DNA of 64,000 nucleotides from Gigantopelta aegis (Eukaryota > Mollusca > Gastropoda > Neomphalida > Peltospiridae), in assembly GCF_016097555.1 (NCBI RefSeq), contig NC_054704.1, positions 1,908,961 through 1,972,960 of the forward strand. The letters run 5' to 3'. The notes under the pieces are model-generated. The model ran no database searches and had not been told where the DNA came from. It worked only from the letters and a program-made list of their open reading frames with translations. Positions 1 to 12,155 of the stretch are shown piece by piece (positions within the stretch are counted from its first letter, which is position 1; the number at the start of each line of letters is the position of its first letter). The position numbers and the translations under genes are program-made.

Positions 1-171
1 TATTAAGAGAAAATGCATATTTGGCGGTCTACTGAGGTTTGAGTGGGCTGTAATGCAAGATGGGAAAACCTTACGATTGGAGTTAAGTTCGGCCTCACAA
101 AATAGTTCTGTTTGGGCTGAAGCTGAAATATGGTTAATATTTGTATAAGACTGACACTGTGGACTGGAACA

Positions 172-1811
172 AGTGTATTTCTACCCGGTACCCAGTCAGT
201 AAGTGTTCGACATTTACCTAGAACCGCCTTCAGTTGGTGTATTTCTACCCGGTACCCGGTCAGTAAGTGTCCAACATTTACCTAGAACCACCTTCAGTTG
301 GTGTATTTCTACCCGGTACCCGGTCAGTAAGTGTCCAACATTTACCTAGAACCGCCTTCAGTTGGTGTCTTTCTACCCGGTACCCGGTCAGTAAGTGTCC
401 AACATTTACCTAGAACCGCCTTCAGTTGGTGTCTTTCTACCTGGTACCCGGTCAGTAAGTGTCCAACATTTACCTAGAACCGCCTTCAGTTGGTGTCTTT
501 CTACCCGGTACCCGGTCAGTGAGTCTTCGACATTTACCTAGAACCGCCTTCAGTTGGTGTCTTTCTACCCGGTACCCGGTCAGTAAGTCTTCGACATTTA
601 CCTAGAACCACCTTCAGTTGGTGTCTTTCTACCTGGTCAGTAAGTGTTCGACATTTACCTAGAACCACCTTCAGTTGGTGTCTTTCTACACAGTCAGTAA
701 GTGTTCAACATTTATTACCTAGAACGCCTTCTGTTGGTGTCTTTCTACCCTGTCAGCAAGTGTTCGACATTTATTACCTAGAACGCCTTCTGTTGGTGTC
801 TTTCTACCCTGTCAGCAAGTGTTCAACATTTATTACCTAGAACGCCTTCTGTTGGTGTCTTTCTACCCTGTCAGCAAGTGTTCAACATTTATTACCTAGA
901 ACGCCTTCTGTTGGTGTCTTTCTACCCTGTCAGCAAGTGTTCGACATTTACGTAGAACCGCCTTCTGTTGGTGTCTTTTTACCTGGTCAGTAAGTGTTCA
1001 ACATTTACCTAGAACCGCCTTCAGTTGGTGTCTTTCTACCTGGTCAGTAAGTGTTCAACATTTACCTAGAACCACCTTCAGTTGGAGTCTTTCTACCCGG
1101 TACCCGGTCAGTGAGTGTTCGACATTACCTAGAACCGCCTTCTGTTGGTATCTTTCTACCTGGTCAGTAAGTGTTCAACATTTACCTAGAACCGCCTTCA
1201 GTTAGTGTCTTTCTACCCAGTCAGTAAGTGTTCGACATTTACCTAGAACCGCCTTCAGTTGGTGTCTTTCTACTCGGTCAGTAAGTGTTCGACATTTACC
1301 TAGAACCCCCTTCAGTTGGTGTCTTTCTAACCAGTACCCGGTCAGTAAGTCTTCAACATTTACCTAGAACCACCTTCACTTGGTGTCTTTCTACCCAGTA
1401 CCCGGTCAGTAAGTGTCCAACATTTACCTAGAACCACCTTCTGTTGGTGTCTTTCTACCCAGTACCCGGTCAGTAAGTGTTCGACATTTACCTAGAACCG
1501 CCTTCAGTTGGTGTCTTTCTACCCGGTCAGTAAGTGTTCAACATTTACCTAGAACCGCCTTCAGTTGGTGTCTTTCTACCCGGTTAGTGAGTGTCCGACA
1601 TTTACCTAGAACTGCATTCAGTTGGTGTCTTTCTACCCGGTACCCGGTCAGTAAGTGTTCGACATTTACCTAGAACCGCCTTCTGTTGGTATATTTCTAC
1701 CTGGTCAGTAAGTGTTCAACATTTACCTAGAACCGCCTTCAGTTAGTGTCTTTCTACCCAGTCAGTAAGTGTTCGACATTTACCTAGAACCGCCTTCAGT
1801 TGGTGTCTTTG
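172..1811. repeat. minisatellite, 56-64 bp units, about 27 copies
   Basis: Head-to-tail copies of a unit that reads CATTTACCTAGAACCGCC, then TTCAGTTGGTGTCTTTCTAC, then a CCCGGTACCCGGTCAGTAAGTG stretch that is often shortened by loss of one CCGGTAC block. The full unit is 64 bp, the short one about 56 bp. Four units around 720-930 form a subfamily with CATTTATTACCTAGAACGCC and CAGCAAGT. Most units contain GTAAGT or GTGAGT. The 86-residue open frame here (1413-1673) is a by-product of the repeat. The 171 bases before it hold nothing I recognise. Confidence 0.95.
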
Positions 1812-3530
1812 AGGTCTTACTTAAACAGACGTACACGTGTGTCATCGTGTAGCGACAATGCATCTACTGAACTATGGGTTGAATCAGACGACGTGACTCT
1901 ACCTTAGTCTGGGCTGGAACTAAAGACGTCTGGTATCTAGAACTGCAGGAAGTGCGTTTCTTCCGTCCACTGTGGCTGCGTGTCTCCAGAAAGGCGCGCT
2001 TGTCCATCCGCTACGTGTGGCCCTTCTTTGGTTTCTTCCCTCGGGACACGCCGAGCATGCAAGTCGGTGTTTGTAGCATGCGACTGTCAGGAGGCGCATC
2101 ATGAAGATGTTGAGACAAATGACTTTCGTGAGATGTGTGTAATTACCTCGCGCCGAGTACCGGTCAATTCCCCTCCATTACGGCTGGTCTCGCGTCGGCG
2201 CCAGCTCTCCACCAGGTAAACCGGCTTAGGTCTCATGCATTGCTTTGATTTCTCTGTCGAGTAAATCATCTTTTTTCCTTATTTCTGATCGAAGTTCTAA
2301 TAAACTGTCTGTGCTGTTAATTTGACAAAATCACGAAAAGGAATGTGGCTTTTTGCCTTGGAGAACGAGATTTCTTTTTGAGTACAGGCTCATTTTAACA
2401 CTTTAAAATATATTTTCAATATTTATGAAATATTAATTGAAATAACGTAGTCCCACTTTAGAAAAAAATGAACCTACACAACTTTGTGTGTACGTGTTGG
2501 GTGTGTGTAGAGGGAAGCAATACACTAAGTACACTGTCGTCTTTTCTGCAAAAATACTACAAAGTGAAATACAGAAAATATGTCACAAGTGTTTTTCTCC
2601 TGCTTGCATCTCCGTGATTGCTGTGCTACCGTCTGTTGTAACCATTGATCACCCCACGGTTGAGCCAGAGATAACTGTTTCATAAATTATGTAGTGAGCG
2701 GCCCTCCACGCCGTGACAGAGCACTGTAGCGGGTTTCGGATTGCTCCTCCTGTAGCCGATCAATACGCCGGCTCCCGTCTCACCGTCTGCTTTATTCATG
2801 GCGGTGTAGTCACCGTCCGCGGTTCACGATCCTCGTTCACCATGGGAACATCGTCCTCACCGCAAACCCAGCAAAACGTTCTCTCGTCAATTATTCATCT
2901 TTGGACCGTGCAACCCACAGATCAGCCTTCTCAGTGTTGTCAAAGCGTTTTTCTTCTTCTCTTTCCTCCCCTGTAACTCTGACTGGAAGGTCAAACTGTG
3001 GTCGGTTTTCTTCTGATCGAGTACAATCGATTGACTTCTGCTACGATCACGAAACCTTAAAAGTTTTTCTTTTCCTTCAGCGTCCAAAATTAACTATCCA
3101 AGATGTGTATCCTCAGCCACTGGTTTTGTTTTGATGACAAAGTTTTAGTTTCTGTAATGAACTAATTATATTGGAAATGGGTGCTCGTCTATGTTTTACT
3201 GTATTATATATTGTGGATTCTTTGGTGTGTGCTATGGGTGTGTGTCACTATTTTATGTTTTGTTATGTTTGCTTTAGGGGTGTGTGGGTGCGTGGGCTGG
3301 ATACCTAATAGTGAATTGTGTTCGTCGTTTCAGTGATGTTTATAATAACCATATGGTGGTTTAAGTAACAGCGTGACATTTTGTTATTGTTGAATGTATC
3401 GGTTACACCGTAGTGTATGCATCTGTGTGAATGCGTGTGTGTTGGGGGGAGGCGTGGGTGGAGGGGGTATGTGTGCTTGTATTGCTGTGAATTTACTTGC
3501 GTGAGATATGAACGTGATTTACTGGGTCTT
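1812..3530. other. unassigned spacer
   Basis: No convincing exon, RNA gene or element is seen. The reading frames here are short, overlap on both strands and lack recognisable motifs. The segment 2700-2890 is richer in GC and CpG than its surroundings and could be a conserved non-coding element, but nothing shows this directly. Confidence 0.5.
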
Positions 3531-3565
3531 GCATGAGAGTGATTTACAAACTTGATGTGACATAT

Positions 3566-3805
3566 GTGCGTGAGATATTGCGTGTTGTACTAGTAATACA
3601 CTTTGTGACAGATATGCGTGAGATATTGCGTGTTGTACTAGTAATACACTTTGTGACGGATGTGCGTGAGATATTGCGTGTTGTACTAGTAATACACTTT
3701 GTGACAGATGTGCGTGAGATATTGCGTGTTATACTAGTGATACACTTTGTGACAGATGTGCGTGAGATGTTGCGTGTTGTACTAGTAATACTCTGCGACA
3801 TATGT
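3566..3805. repeat. 48-bp tandem repeat, 5 copies
   Basis: TGAGATATTG recurs at 3571, 3619, 3667, 3715 and 3763, so the period is exactly 48 bp. The unit carries GCGTGTTGTACTAGTAATAC and ACTTTGTGACAGAT. Because 48 is a multiple of three, frames stay open on both strands and give short periodic peptides that are not likely genes. Confidence 0.95.
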
Positions 3806-3811
3806 TGGTGA

Positions 3812-5711
3812 GATTGTGCGTGGTGTGTGGATACTGTGAGAATTCCTCCGATGATTCCGGTATTCATGTCGCCCACAAAGCGCTCGTGTAAGGTGAACAT
3901 ACACCTTTGTGACGTGTCGCCCGCGTCTCCCTCTCTCGCGGATCGATAACTCTCTACCTGGACAGCCAGCGAGCCGGCTTCTTTGCTCCGTGTTTCTAAA
4001 GAGTATTCATAACTTGGCCAATTATCCCCGTTTTCCAAACTAAAGCCCAATCGATATTGTTCTCCAAGGAAAATTATCAAGTATTTAAAATTTTATACAG
4101 GTGCCTCGGTCGAATGAATACGCTTGATGGGAGACCAGCGGGCTTTTAACTCTCGTCCAAAGAAGGTAGCTTTAATGGGGGTGACGGTTAGGAATTGTCC
4201 TCTGGCGAACGCACCTTCGCAGAAGCATTCATCAGTTGCCATGACAACAGAGGGGCTTGGTACAAGAGAGGATGAGATGATGGAAGCCGTGTTCATTGTC
4301 CTCACTTTGGTAAACAGAATCTGCTTAGATAAGCCGGGTACGGACAGAGGTGTTCCCGGGCGGGTTACCTGGCAACGTCCAAACACGATGCCGCGGTGTC
4401 CAAGTCGGCGGAGAGTGTTGTCTTGAGGATGTCGACGAGAGGCTGACGTAAAGCTCACAAGAGGTTCTGCTGACAATAGAGCCAGCGATAAAGAGGATGA
4501 AACAGGCTGGGAGCTCGCTTCACGCTCCACCGTGTACTGACGGAGTAAATAGTTTACTAAAAAAACCAACTGAATCAGTTGCTTACTGTATTTTGTTCTT
4601 GTCTTTTGTTTTATTGTACGTTGTTATTGACGTCCCTCGTCTACTTGGGTTTTGTCGTTCTTTTAGAACCCTCCCATCTCTGTAGCTGTTCACAGTTGAG
4701 AACAAAAACAAGAGGTTAGTCAAAGCTGGTTATCCCTGAACTGGGAGGTACATAGACACAAACCTCGCTGTTCAAGGGAGCATCACTCTGGCTCCCCAAC
4801 ACTGCCCCGAAACTAGTTCAAGGGAAATAACTTTTAGCCCCTACTTTAAAACAATTGCTACAAAGGAATTAAATGCCAATGCTCAAAGTGGTAATATCTT
4901 AAAGGTCTCCCCATTATCTATTAGGCGAGCAAGTAATTACTCCCCTCAGTTTGTTTTCACGGCGAGGCCTGCAGATATACAATAGGTAATTAATTGTCGG
5001 TAAATTTGTTTTGTAACAGCGAGGACGAGAATACAAGGCAGAAGACATTGTTATATTAGAGAGACGAATTGTAGACACCAACGCATTTTATTTTCCAGAA
5101 ATAAAAATAATCATTTCTTTTGTAGTGTTGACTGCAGCAGTTTTTAATAAATGTTTTATGGTCATTTCTTTTTAAATCGATCTACTAGCTGCAACTCCAA
5201 AAGGCTATGTAATCGTACAACATTCCACTTCACACATACATCGTCAGCAATTTGAGACTCACCACACAAAATACAGGGACTTAGGCTTTGTCTTGGTGCA
5301 TTTCGAACATCTCCTGTAGAGAGCTTGTACGTTGATGCACACGAACCTTGTTTGGGTGCTAGACGTGCAAAGCTTTCTCTGCAGTATGCTACCAAGATAC
5401 CGGTAGTAGAGGTGCATAGTAGGTGGTTACAAGTGCCTCTTAACAATGCCAGAAGTAACTACTGAACAGTCCCCGAAGTGGTCAGACTAAGCCCACAGCT
5501 AAAAGCTGATGGGGGAATGGCAGGTGTGTGGCACATATAGCCACAAGAGACAAACACATGTCGCGGTTGGAGAGACAAGGACTGGGATGTGGAGGTGGAC
5601 AGCGAAAACAGTTGAAAGATAGGAGGAGTTGCCAGATCAGGAAGAAATGAGATGGAATTCAAAGGAGAGAGGAAAGGGGGCAGTGGGATAAAAAAATAAA
5701 AAAAAATTTAA
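3812..5711. other. unassigned spacer with a GC-richer core
   Basis: The part 3840-4520 is more GC-rich than its flanks and has overlapping open frames on both strands (158 residues on the minus strand, 100 on the plus) with no recognisable domain. Overlap on both strands and poor composition argue against coding. The core holds two RFX-type motifs, listed separately. The rest (4520-5711) is AT-rich and ends in an A-rich stretch where the truncated LINE begins. Confidence 0.4.
4235..4376. promoter_or_regulatory. pair of RFX X-box-like motifs
   Basis: GTTGCCATGACAAC at 4235-4248 is an inverted-repeat X-box with one mismatch to GTNRCC-N(0-3)-RGYAAC. GTTACCTGGCAAC at 4364-4376 matches the consensus with a one-base spacer. 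Two such sites within 142 bp suggest an RFX-bound element. Function and target gene (perhaps NOL4, 8 kb downstream) are inference. Confidence 0.3.
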
Positions 5712-7004
5712 TAAAACCCAACCAAGATTAGATCATTACCAACACATCCAACACATGATGCGGTGTTTGACAACAAACATATGAAGTTGTTTGATGTAAG
5801 GCCAAATGCTATTCGTACATTTGGTCTTCGCATTCAGCGGTTTTTGTCGCATTCCAACATTGAATTAACTGACACTTTGCAAATTCCTTCATATTTTGTT
5901 TTACCACCTTGGTGTTTTACACCACCTAACATTGTGTTTGATCTTGAGCATCTGAAGAAAGATCGTACAGATGCTGTGGTATATAAACAATTGTTCATGG
6001 AAATTCAAGACAAGTACCGTGATTACATTCCTGTTTATACAGATGGATCACGGGATGGGAATTATATGGCTTGTGCTACAGTTTTTCCATCAGACACAAT
6101 CATTTTCATGAGACTGCCTGACTCAGCATTAATATTTAGTGCTGAAATTTGGACAGTCATTAAAGCCTTAGAAGAAATCAAAGATTCGACTGCATCCAAA
6201 TTTATTATTTTTACTTATTCACTTTCGTGTCTCCAAGCTTTACGCAATATGAAGCTGGACCATCCTTTGATTGGAATGGTGATACGAAAGTGTGTCTTTT
6301 TATCCATTGCCAATGAACATATTGTATTTTGTTGGGTGCCCAGCCATGTTAGTATCATGGGTAATGAAAAGGCAGATTTTGCTGCCAAATCTGCTTTGGA
6401 TTTGCCTCATGCCAGGGCTGGTGTACCGTATACTGATTTTAAATATAACATCAACTAATTTATCTTTTCGACTTGGCAACATGATTGGGACGGTGCGGTT
6501 GCGAACAAGCTCCATGCTATCAAGCCAGTCTTAGGAGAGTGGCAGTCCTCCTATAGACAGTGCAGGAAGGATGAGGTAGTATTGTGTTGTGCTCGCATCG
6601 GTCATACATACTTGACCCATTCATTTATCTTGAAGAAAGATCCTCCACCTCAGTGTGAGCACTGTCAGTGTACTCTGACGGTGTGCCACATTTCGGTGGA
6701 GTGTAAGCATCTTAAAGAAACTCGAAAAGATATATTTGGTCAGAGAAATGTGATGGAATCATTTCGATTCCATCCAGAACTTATATTACAGTTTCAACGT
6801 GATACTGACTTTCAATGTGAATTTTAATTTTATCTATCTGTGATATTTTTATTTTTGCACAGTCCTTTACACTGTGTTTTTATTTAAATATTGAATTTTT
6901 ATTTTGTTGTTGATCATCACTTTATTTGCATTACCATAGTTTAACACCCAATAGCCGATGTCTTTTTCGTGCTGGGGTGTCGTTAAACATTCATTCATTC
7001 ATTC
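5712..7004 (+). mobile_element. 5'-truncated non-LTR retrotransposon (Jockey/I-like), with ATTC-repeat tail
   Basis: Only the 3' end of a LINE remains: the RNase H domain, the C-terminal zinc-knuckle-like region and the 3'UTR. The 5' end abuts an A-rich stretch near 5690-5715, typical of incomplete reverse transcription. The 3'UTR ends with CCCAATAGCCGATG (6947-6960), GGGGTGTCGTTAAAC and then (ATTC)n at about 6988-7004. This 3' end closely resembles the tails of the SINEs in this window. Clade assignment (Jockey/I group with RNase H) is from memory of domain layout. Confidence 0.85.
5718..6827 (+). pseudogene. LINE ORF2 C-terminus: RNase H and Cys/His region, interrupted
   Basis: One frame runs from about 5718 to the TAA at 6825-6827 and is broken only by an in-frame TAA at 6456-6458. 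Before that stop is an RNase H domain: YTDGS (first catalytic Asp, near residue 94 of the frame opened at 5763), SAEIW (catalytic Glu), FTYSLS where FTDSLS is expected, and CWVPSHVSIMGNEKADFAAK (last Asp). After the stop come ARIGHTYLTHSFIL, then CEHCQCTLTVCHISVEC, the Cys/His signature at the end of such ORF2 proteins. Reverse transcriptase and endonuclease are missing. The stop and the Asp-to-Tyr change mean this copy is dead. Confidence 0.85.
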
Positions 7005-7138
7005 ACCACAGAAAATATTACACTAGTGTTTCCTTCCTTAAAAAACATATAGAACAATAAAAATTTGTTAGTTGTCTTGTAACTTTCAACGGTTTGGAAT
7101 TGGAATCATAGTATAATTATTTTAAACGAACGAAACAG

Positions 7139-7143
<5 letters not shown>

Positions 7144-7228
<85 letters not shown>
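7144..7228. repeat. (TA)n followed by poly-T
   Basis: Alternating TA runs from 7144 to about 7190, followed by 38 T residues to 7228. Simple sequence. Confidence 0.97.
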
Positions 7229-7232
<4 letters not shown>

Positions 7233-7685
7233 ATATGCATGGGTTATTTTTAACTTTTAACATTGCAACTTTTTCCTTATCTTTAACATTCAGTCATTCT
7301 CTCATTTCTTTAATTACACATACGCAATTACTAATTAAAAAAAATTCATAGTTTTGTTTAGTTGATTTTTGTTATAATTAATCGTTCAATTCAAGAAAGT
7401 CTTTAAATCAATTAGATGTGTGTTCATTGTAATATCGTTTCTTAAAATCACATGTACGTCACAAAATAAAATCAGCTCATCATCTTTTATAACCTGGCTG
7501 TTACCTGCTTTTTAATATTTCAATCTATATTATCTATATCTTTTATAACCTGGCTGTTACTTGCGTTTTAATATTTCAATCTATATTATGCTGATTGGTA
7601 AAACCCGAAGAAAATAACCCATTCGATTTTAAATTCTGATCAACAGATTCAAGTCTTGGCTTTTGTAGTACACATTTTAATTTTC

Positions 7686-7757
<72 letters not shown>

Positions 7758-9049
7758 GTAGGGTATTCAATGAAATAAAAGTCGATGATGTTTCTCAGAT
7801 CACACACTTCATGACGTACATAATGAGGTTACGAGACTACGTTTTATTGACATGTAAACCAACTTACTACGGCGACGCTTCAAAGTGAAGGGATGCGTGC
7901 TTGAGGTCTATTACTGCATATATAACGTCAGTTCTATTACTGCATATATAACGTCAGTTCTATTACTGCATATATAACGTCAGTTCTGGAGTGTCGCCAC
8001 AGTACGTTCTATTACATGTCAATAAACGGAGTGCTGTCACCTCATTAATTTACATCTAATTGGCAAAGTTAACACATTCTAAAGGTATGTGATCCGAGTA
8101 GTATCACATACGTTTATAATACGTAATTCTCGCAAGACAAATCTGAGTAGTTTATAATGTGGTGAAGATCATCTGTGCTGCATAAAAGTCACATATTCTG
8201 GGTTAATACTTTTTAAAAAGTTTATTGACCGCAAAAACAAATATGGTAGCAGGTAGTGCCAGGATTAGGAGCCCTGATATGAGACAGACAGACAGACAGA
8301 CAGACACATTCTTTACGTACGTCTCACCTTGTGTACAGATTAAAATAAAAACAAGCGTACAACAGTAATAATAAAATAATACAGTAGTAAAAGTAAGAGT
8401 TAAAACGCAAAACCATAAAATATGTAGATGTCGATATGTATATAAACAAATCTTTGGTGACGTAATAAAATAAGATGGCAACTTTTGGCTGTAATTTTAA
8501 CAATATTCGGGTGGCTTAAAAGTAATAACATTTTTTCTTTATCTAAAAGGTTATTAAAGTTTACTACAGCAGTTACTGCCTATTAAAAAAGATCCACGCT
8601 AATGTCATCGTAAAGAGGACAGTGAATAAGAACAGGCATGTACACTAATTATTGTACATATAGATGTCCTATATTACACAGTATTATTAAACATAAAGTT
8701 CTGTCATATGTGGAGTTAACAGTGGAGTTAGAAATAAAGAAACAAACAGGTTTAAGGGTAAAACAGAAGGAAGGAAGGGAGGAAAGAAAGAAAGAAAGGA
8801 AAAAAGAATTTAAAAATCATATTTCGAAACAGAAAATGTTGTCTTGTATTAAATACCTCTAGAAGAATGTAGTGCCATGTATTGTCTTTGAATGTAAACC
8901 AAGAGAGTATAACATTATTAGTTTTAATTTCACATAGTATATTACTTTTACTTATGACAAATTCACCAAACAATGCCCATATGACTAAATCCTACAATAT
9001 ACGTTAAACATCCAGGAAAGGGATTATCCAAAAAATACAAGCAGCTTCT
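7229..9049. other. AT-rich spacer with small repeats
   Basis: No gene is seen. Small repeats present: a 55-bp direct duplication at about 7478-7590 (CTTTTATAACCTGGCTGTTAC); (TA)n at 7689-7753; a 26-bp unit TCTATTACTGCATATATAAC plus GTCAGT, three copies at 7907-7986; (GACA)n near 8284-8306; and an A/G-rich run at 8763-8800. Short frames in the region contain these repeats and are not credible. Confidence 0.7.
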
Positions 9050-10239
9050 TAATAAACATCAGATCGTATCACATTATATGTTTTAGAAGAATAGTGCGAC
9101 TTCTTACATCAGATCGTATCATATTAGATGTTTTAGAAGAATAGTGCGACTCTCTTACATCAGTTCCTTTCATATTAAATGTTTTAGAAGAATAGTGCGA
9201 CTTCTTACATCAGATCGTATCATATTAGATGTTTTAGAAGAATAGTTCGACTTCTTACGTCAGATCGTATCATATTAGATGTTTTAGAAGAATAGTGCGA
9301 CTTCTTACGTCAGTTCGTATCACATTAGATGTTTTAGAAGAATAGTGCGACTTCTTACGTCAGTTCGTATCACATTAGATGTTTTAGAAGAGTAGGTACA
9401 ATTTCGTACGTCAGTTCCTATCACATTAGATGTTTTAGAAGAGTAGGTACGACTTCTTACGTCAGTTCCTATCACATTAGATGTTTTAGAAGAGTAGGTA
9501 CGACTTCTTACGTCAGTTCCTATCACATTAGATGTTTTAGAAGAATAGTGCGACTTCTTACGTCAGATCGTATCACATTAGATGTTTTAGAAGAATAGTG
9601 CGACTTCTTACGTCAGTTCGTATCACATTAGATGTTTTAGAAGAATAGTGCGACTTCTTACGTCAGATCGTATCATATTAGATGTTTTAGAAGAATAGTG
9701 CGACTTCTTACGTCAGTTCGTATCATATTAGATGTTTTAGAAGAATAGTGCGACTTCTTACGTCAGTTCGTATCATATTAGATGTTTTAGAAGAATAGGT
9801 ATGACTTCTTACGTCAGTTCGTATCATATTATATGTTTTAGAAGAATAGTGCGACTTCTTACGTCAGTTCGTATCATATTAGATGTTTTAGAAGAATAGG
9901 TACGACTTCTTACATCAGTTCATATCATATTAGATGTTTTAGAAGAATAGTGCGACTTCTTACATCAGATCGTATCATATTAGATGTTTTAGAAGAATAG
10001 TGCGACTTCTTACGTCAGTTTGTATCATATTAGATGTTTTAGAAGAATAGTTCGGCGTTTTTCGTCAGTTCGTATCATATTAGATGTTTTAGAAGAATAG
10101 GTACGACTTCTTACATCAGTTCGTATCATATTTGATGTTTATAAAAATAGATACTTCTTACATCAGTTCGTATCATATTAGATGTTTTACAAGTGTAGGT
10201 ACGACTTCTTACATCAGTTCGTATCATATTCGATGTTTT
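9050..10239. repeat. 50-bp minisatellite, about 24 copies
   Basis: The unit carries CAGATCGTATCATATTAGAT, GTTTTAGAAGAATAGTGCGA and CTTCTTACGT. AGATCGTATC recurs at 9061 and 9111, giving a 50-bp period. Variants alternate AGATCG/AGTTCG, ACATTA/ATATTA and AGTGCGAC/AGGTACGAC. Copies become shorter and more diverged at the right end (10130-10239). Confidence 0.95.
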
Positions 10240-12120
10240 GGTCTCTTTACACAGGTGACCGCTTTAGTGAGTTTCACTGAACAAAAATGTTGCACCATCT
10301 CGGGCCTGTTGTACATTAGTTTTAAACTGTATACAGTCTCGTTCCCATGGCGGTGTGATTTATTCGTTAGCAACGAGTGAGTGTGTTCAACTGCTGAACC
10401 TTGGCACCAAGTGTGAACACTTGAAGCTATTGTGTGCAGCCTGGTCTTCTAAATACAGCGGAAAGCTAGGCGTCTTCATTTATCTCTATCGGGTTGCTAT
10501 TTAAACGAAACGCTCGCAAATCTAAAATCGATACTCGGAGGGTAAAGGCAATTCTTTATGTATCACTTGTATACAAGTGTGCTGCCATAATGGTTTGCTG
10601 ATCGCTTCCCAGTTGGCCGTGGCTACGTCTCGATAAAAAAAAATATGTTTCCTTTATTGTTAGCGCGTGATGTCTCAATAAACTAATTCTTTCCTTTATT
10701 GTTACTTGGCGAGGTCTGGGTAAAACAATTATTTTCTGTACTGTTACCTAGCCTCGTATCCGTAAGACAATGGGTTTTCTTTATTGTGACCTCACGTACA
10801 ATCGCAGTGTAAATGAAGCGTCTAAAGAGAAACGAATGTTGTGGCAACTTTTTGTTCCTCGCTTTTGCATCGATATTGAACAGATTTTTTTGTACCGTTA
10901 TTCATAACGGATATTATAAACATGGCATAATGTCTGTGAGTGCGTGACAGAATCGGCAAGTCTCCTGTGAGCGCCAGTCGCATTGCCAGTGTTTGCCTCC
11001 ACGATACCAGCGAGGAAAAAGTACGGCGCGTTTCATCAATTGTCGGGTCCAAATCCGAACCTAATGCGGGATAATTAACCGAGGGATCTAAGGTGTGCAG
11101 CTACTGTGCCTCCTCTAGCCGATCGATACGGCAGCAGCGGCGTGTGTTTCTCTCGACACACAATGGGAGTGTGCGCCAACCTCGCGCTACACCATGCCGC
11201 CAACATCTCGGTCCAACTGATAAAAACCTCCATTTGAAAACCAGTGGAACCACTGGCGCCACGTCCCCAACCACGCCAATCAGCTCGTGGCACCAGGCGG
11301 CTAAAAATAAAAATTAAATAAAAAAGACAGCGCTGTGAATACACGCAACGGTTCGACCTCTTTCATCAGATCATTGGATTCCTCCTCTAAAGACAATGTG
11401 CTTCCCGGACCCCACAGTTAATTGCAAATCCGGTGATGATGAGGAGGCTATATTGAGCTTGTAACCATGGAAACATTTCGTAGCGGTAGGCAGTGTAGCC
11501 CATAACGTTACACCTGTGCAGGTATCTGAAAGACAACGTGTCTCTGTGAGCGCTAGTAGTGGGGTGACCGATCTCGACCGCCTGTCGACTGATCCACATT
11601 CATCGCACCGCGCTCTTACTCACAATTTATAGATTTCTCTTATGTGGCGAACACTGTTTGTTTGATTAGCGTCTACCGCTAACACCTGACGGCACTTTGT
11701 TTTCGGTTTTGGGGGAAGAGTCGAAGAACAGTACGAGGATTCGGTGATATCTCATTAACGATTTTTTAGTGTGCGCCTCGAAGCTGGGGACATTCTGTAC
11801 ATTAGTGAAGTCATATTTGAGAAAATAATATACAAGTACAGGAAGACGTCTTTCCTAGTGGTTCGTCACTGGAGGTAATCAACGAGCACACCGTCGTTTA
11901 CAGAGTTCAGTGTGTGGGAAGGAGTGACACGCACTCGGAACAAGGGAGACATACGTCGCTGTGTTGAGGTCCATCTGTGTAGAAGTCAGCGCCCCGCACT
12001 GGGTGACATCTAGGAAACTTGGACACGCCGAGGGACAGAAGCAGCACCAAGAGTCACTTAAGGAGAGGACTGAAAACCCATTTGGAGATTACCGTTCTGT
12101 TTGAATTACCCACGGACCTT
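10240..12120. other. region upstream of NOL4 first exon here
   Basis: Moderate GC with CpGs in 10950-12120 and no supported exon other than possible 5'UTR. It holds another X-box-like site, GTAACCATGGAAAC at 11461-11474 (one mismatch to consensus). The last 250 bases before 12121 are compatible with a 5'UTR or promoter-proximal region, but no TATA box is evident. Open frames at 11075-11344 and 11093-11317 lie on opposite strands and contain no known domain. Confidence 0.4.
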
Positions 12121-12138
12121 ATGCCGCGGGCTTTCTAA
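12121..12138 (+). promoter_or_regulatory. upstream ORF before NOL4 start
   Basis: ATG at 12121 opens a five-codon frame (MPRAF) that stops with TAA at 12136-12138, 17 nt before the proposed NOL4 ATG at 12156. If both lie in one 5'UTR, this small uORF could damp translation. The transcript start is not known, so this is inference. Confidence 0.35.
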
Positions 12139-12155
12139 TCTTTGTGACGGAGGAG

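Noticed and set aside
4093..4569. 158-residue minus-strand frame
   Set aside because: No recognisable domain, overlaps a plus-strand frame of 100 residues, and lacks splice or start support; regulatory sequence is more likely.
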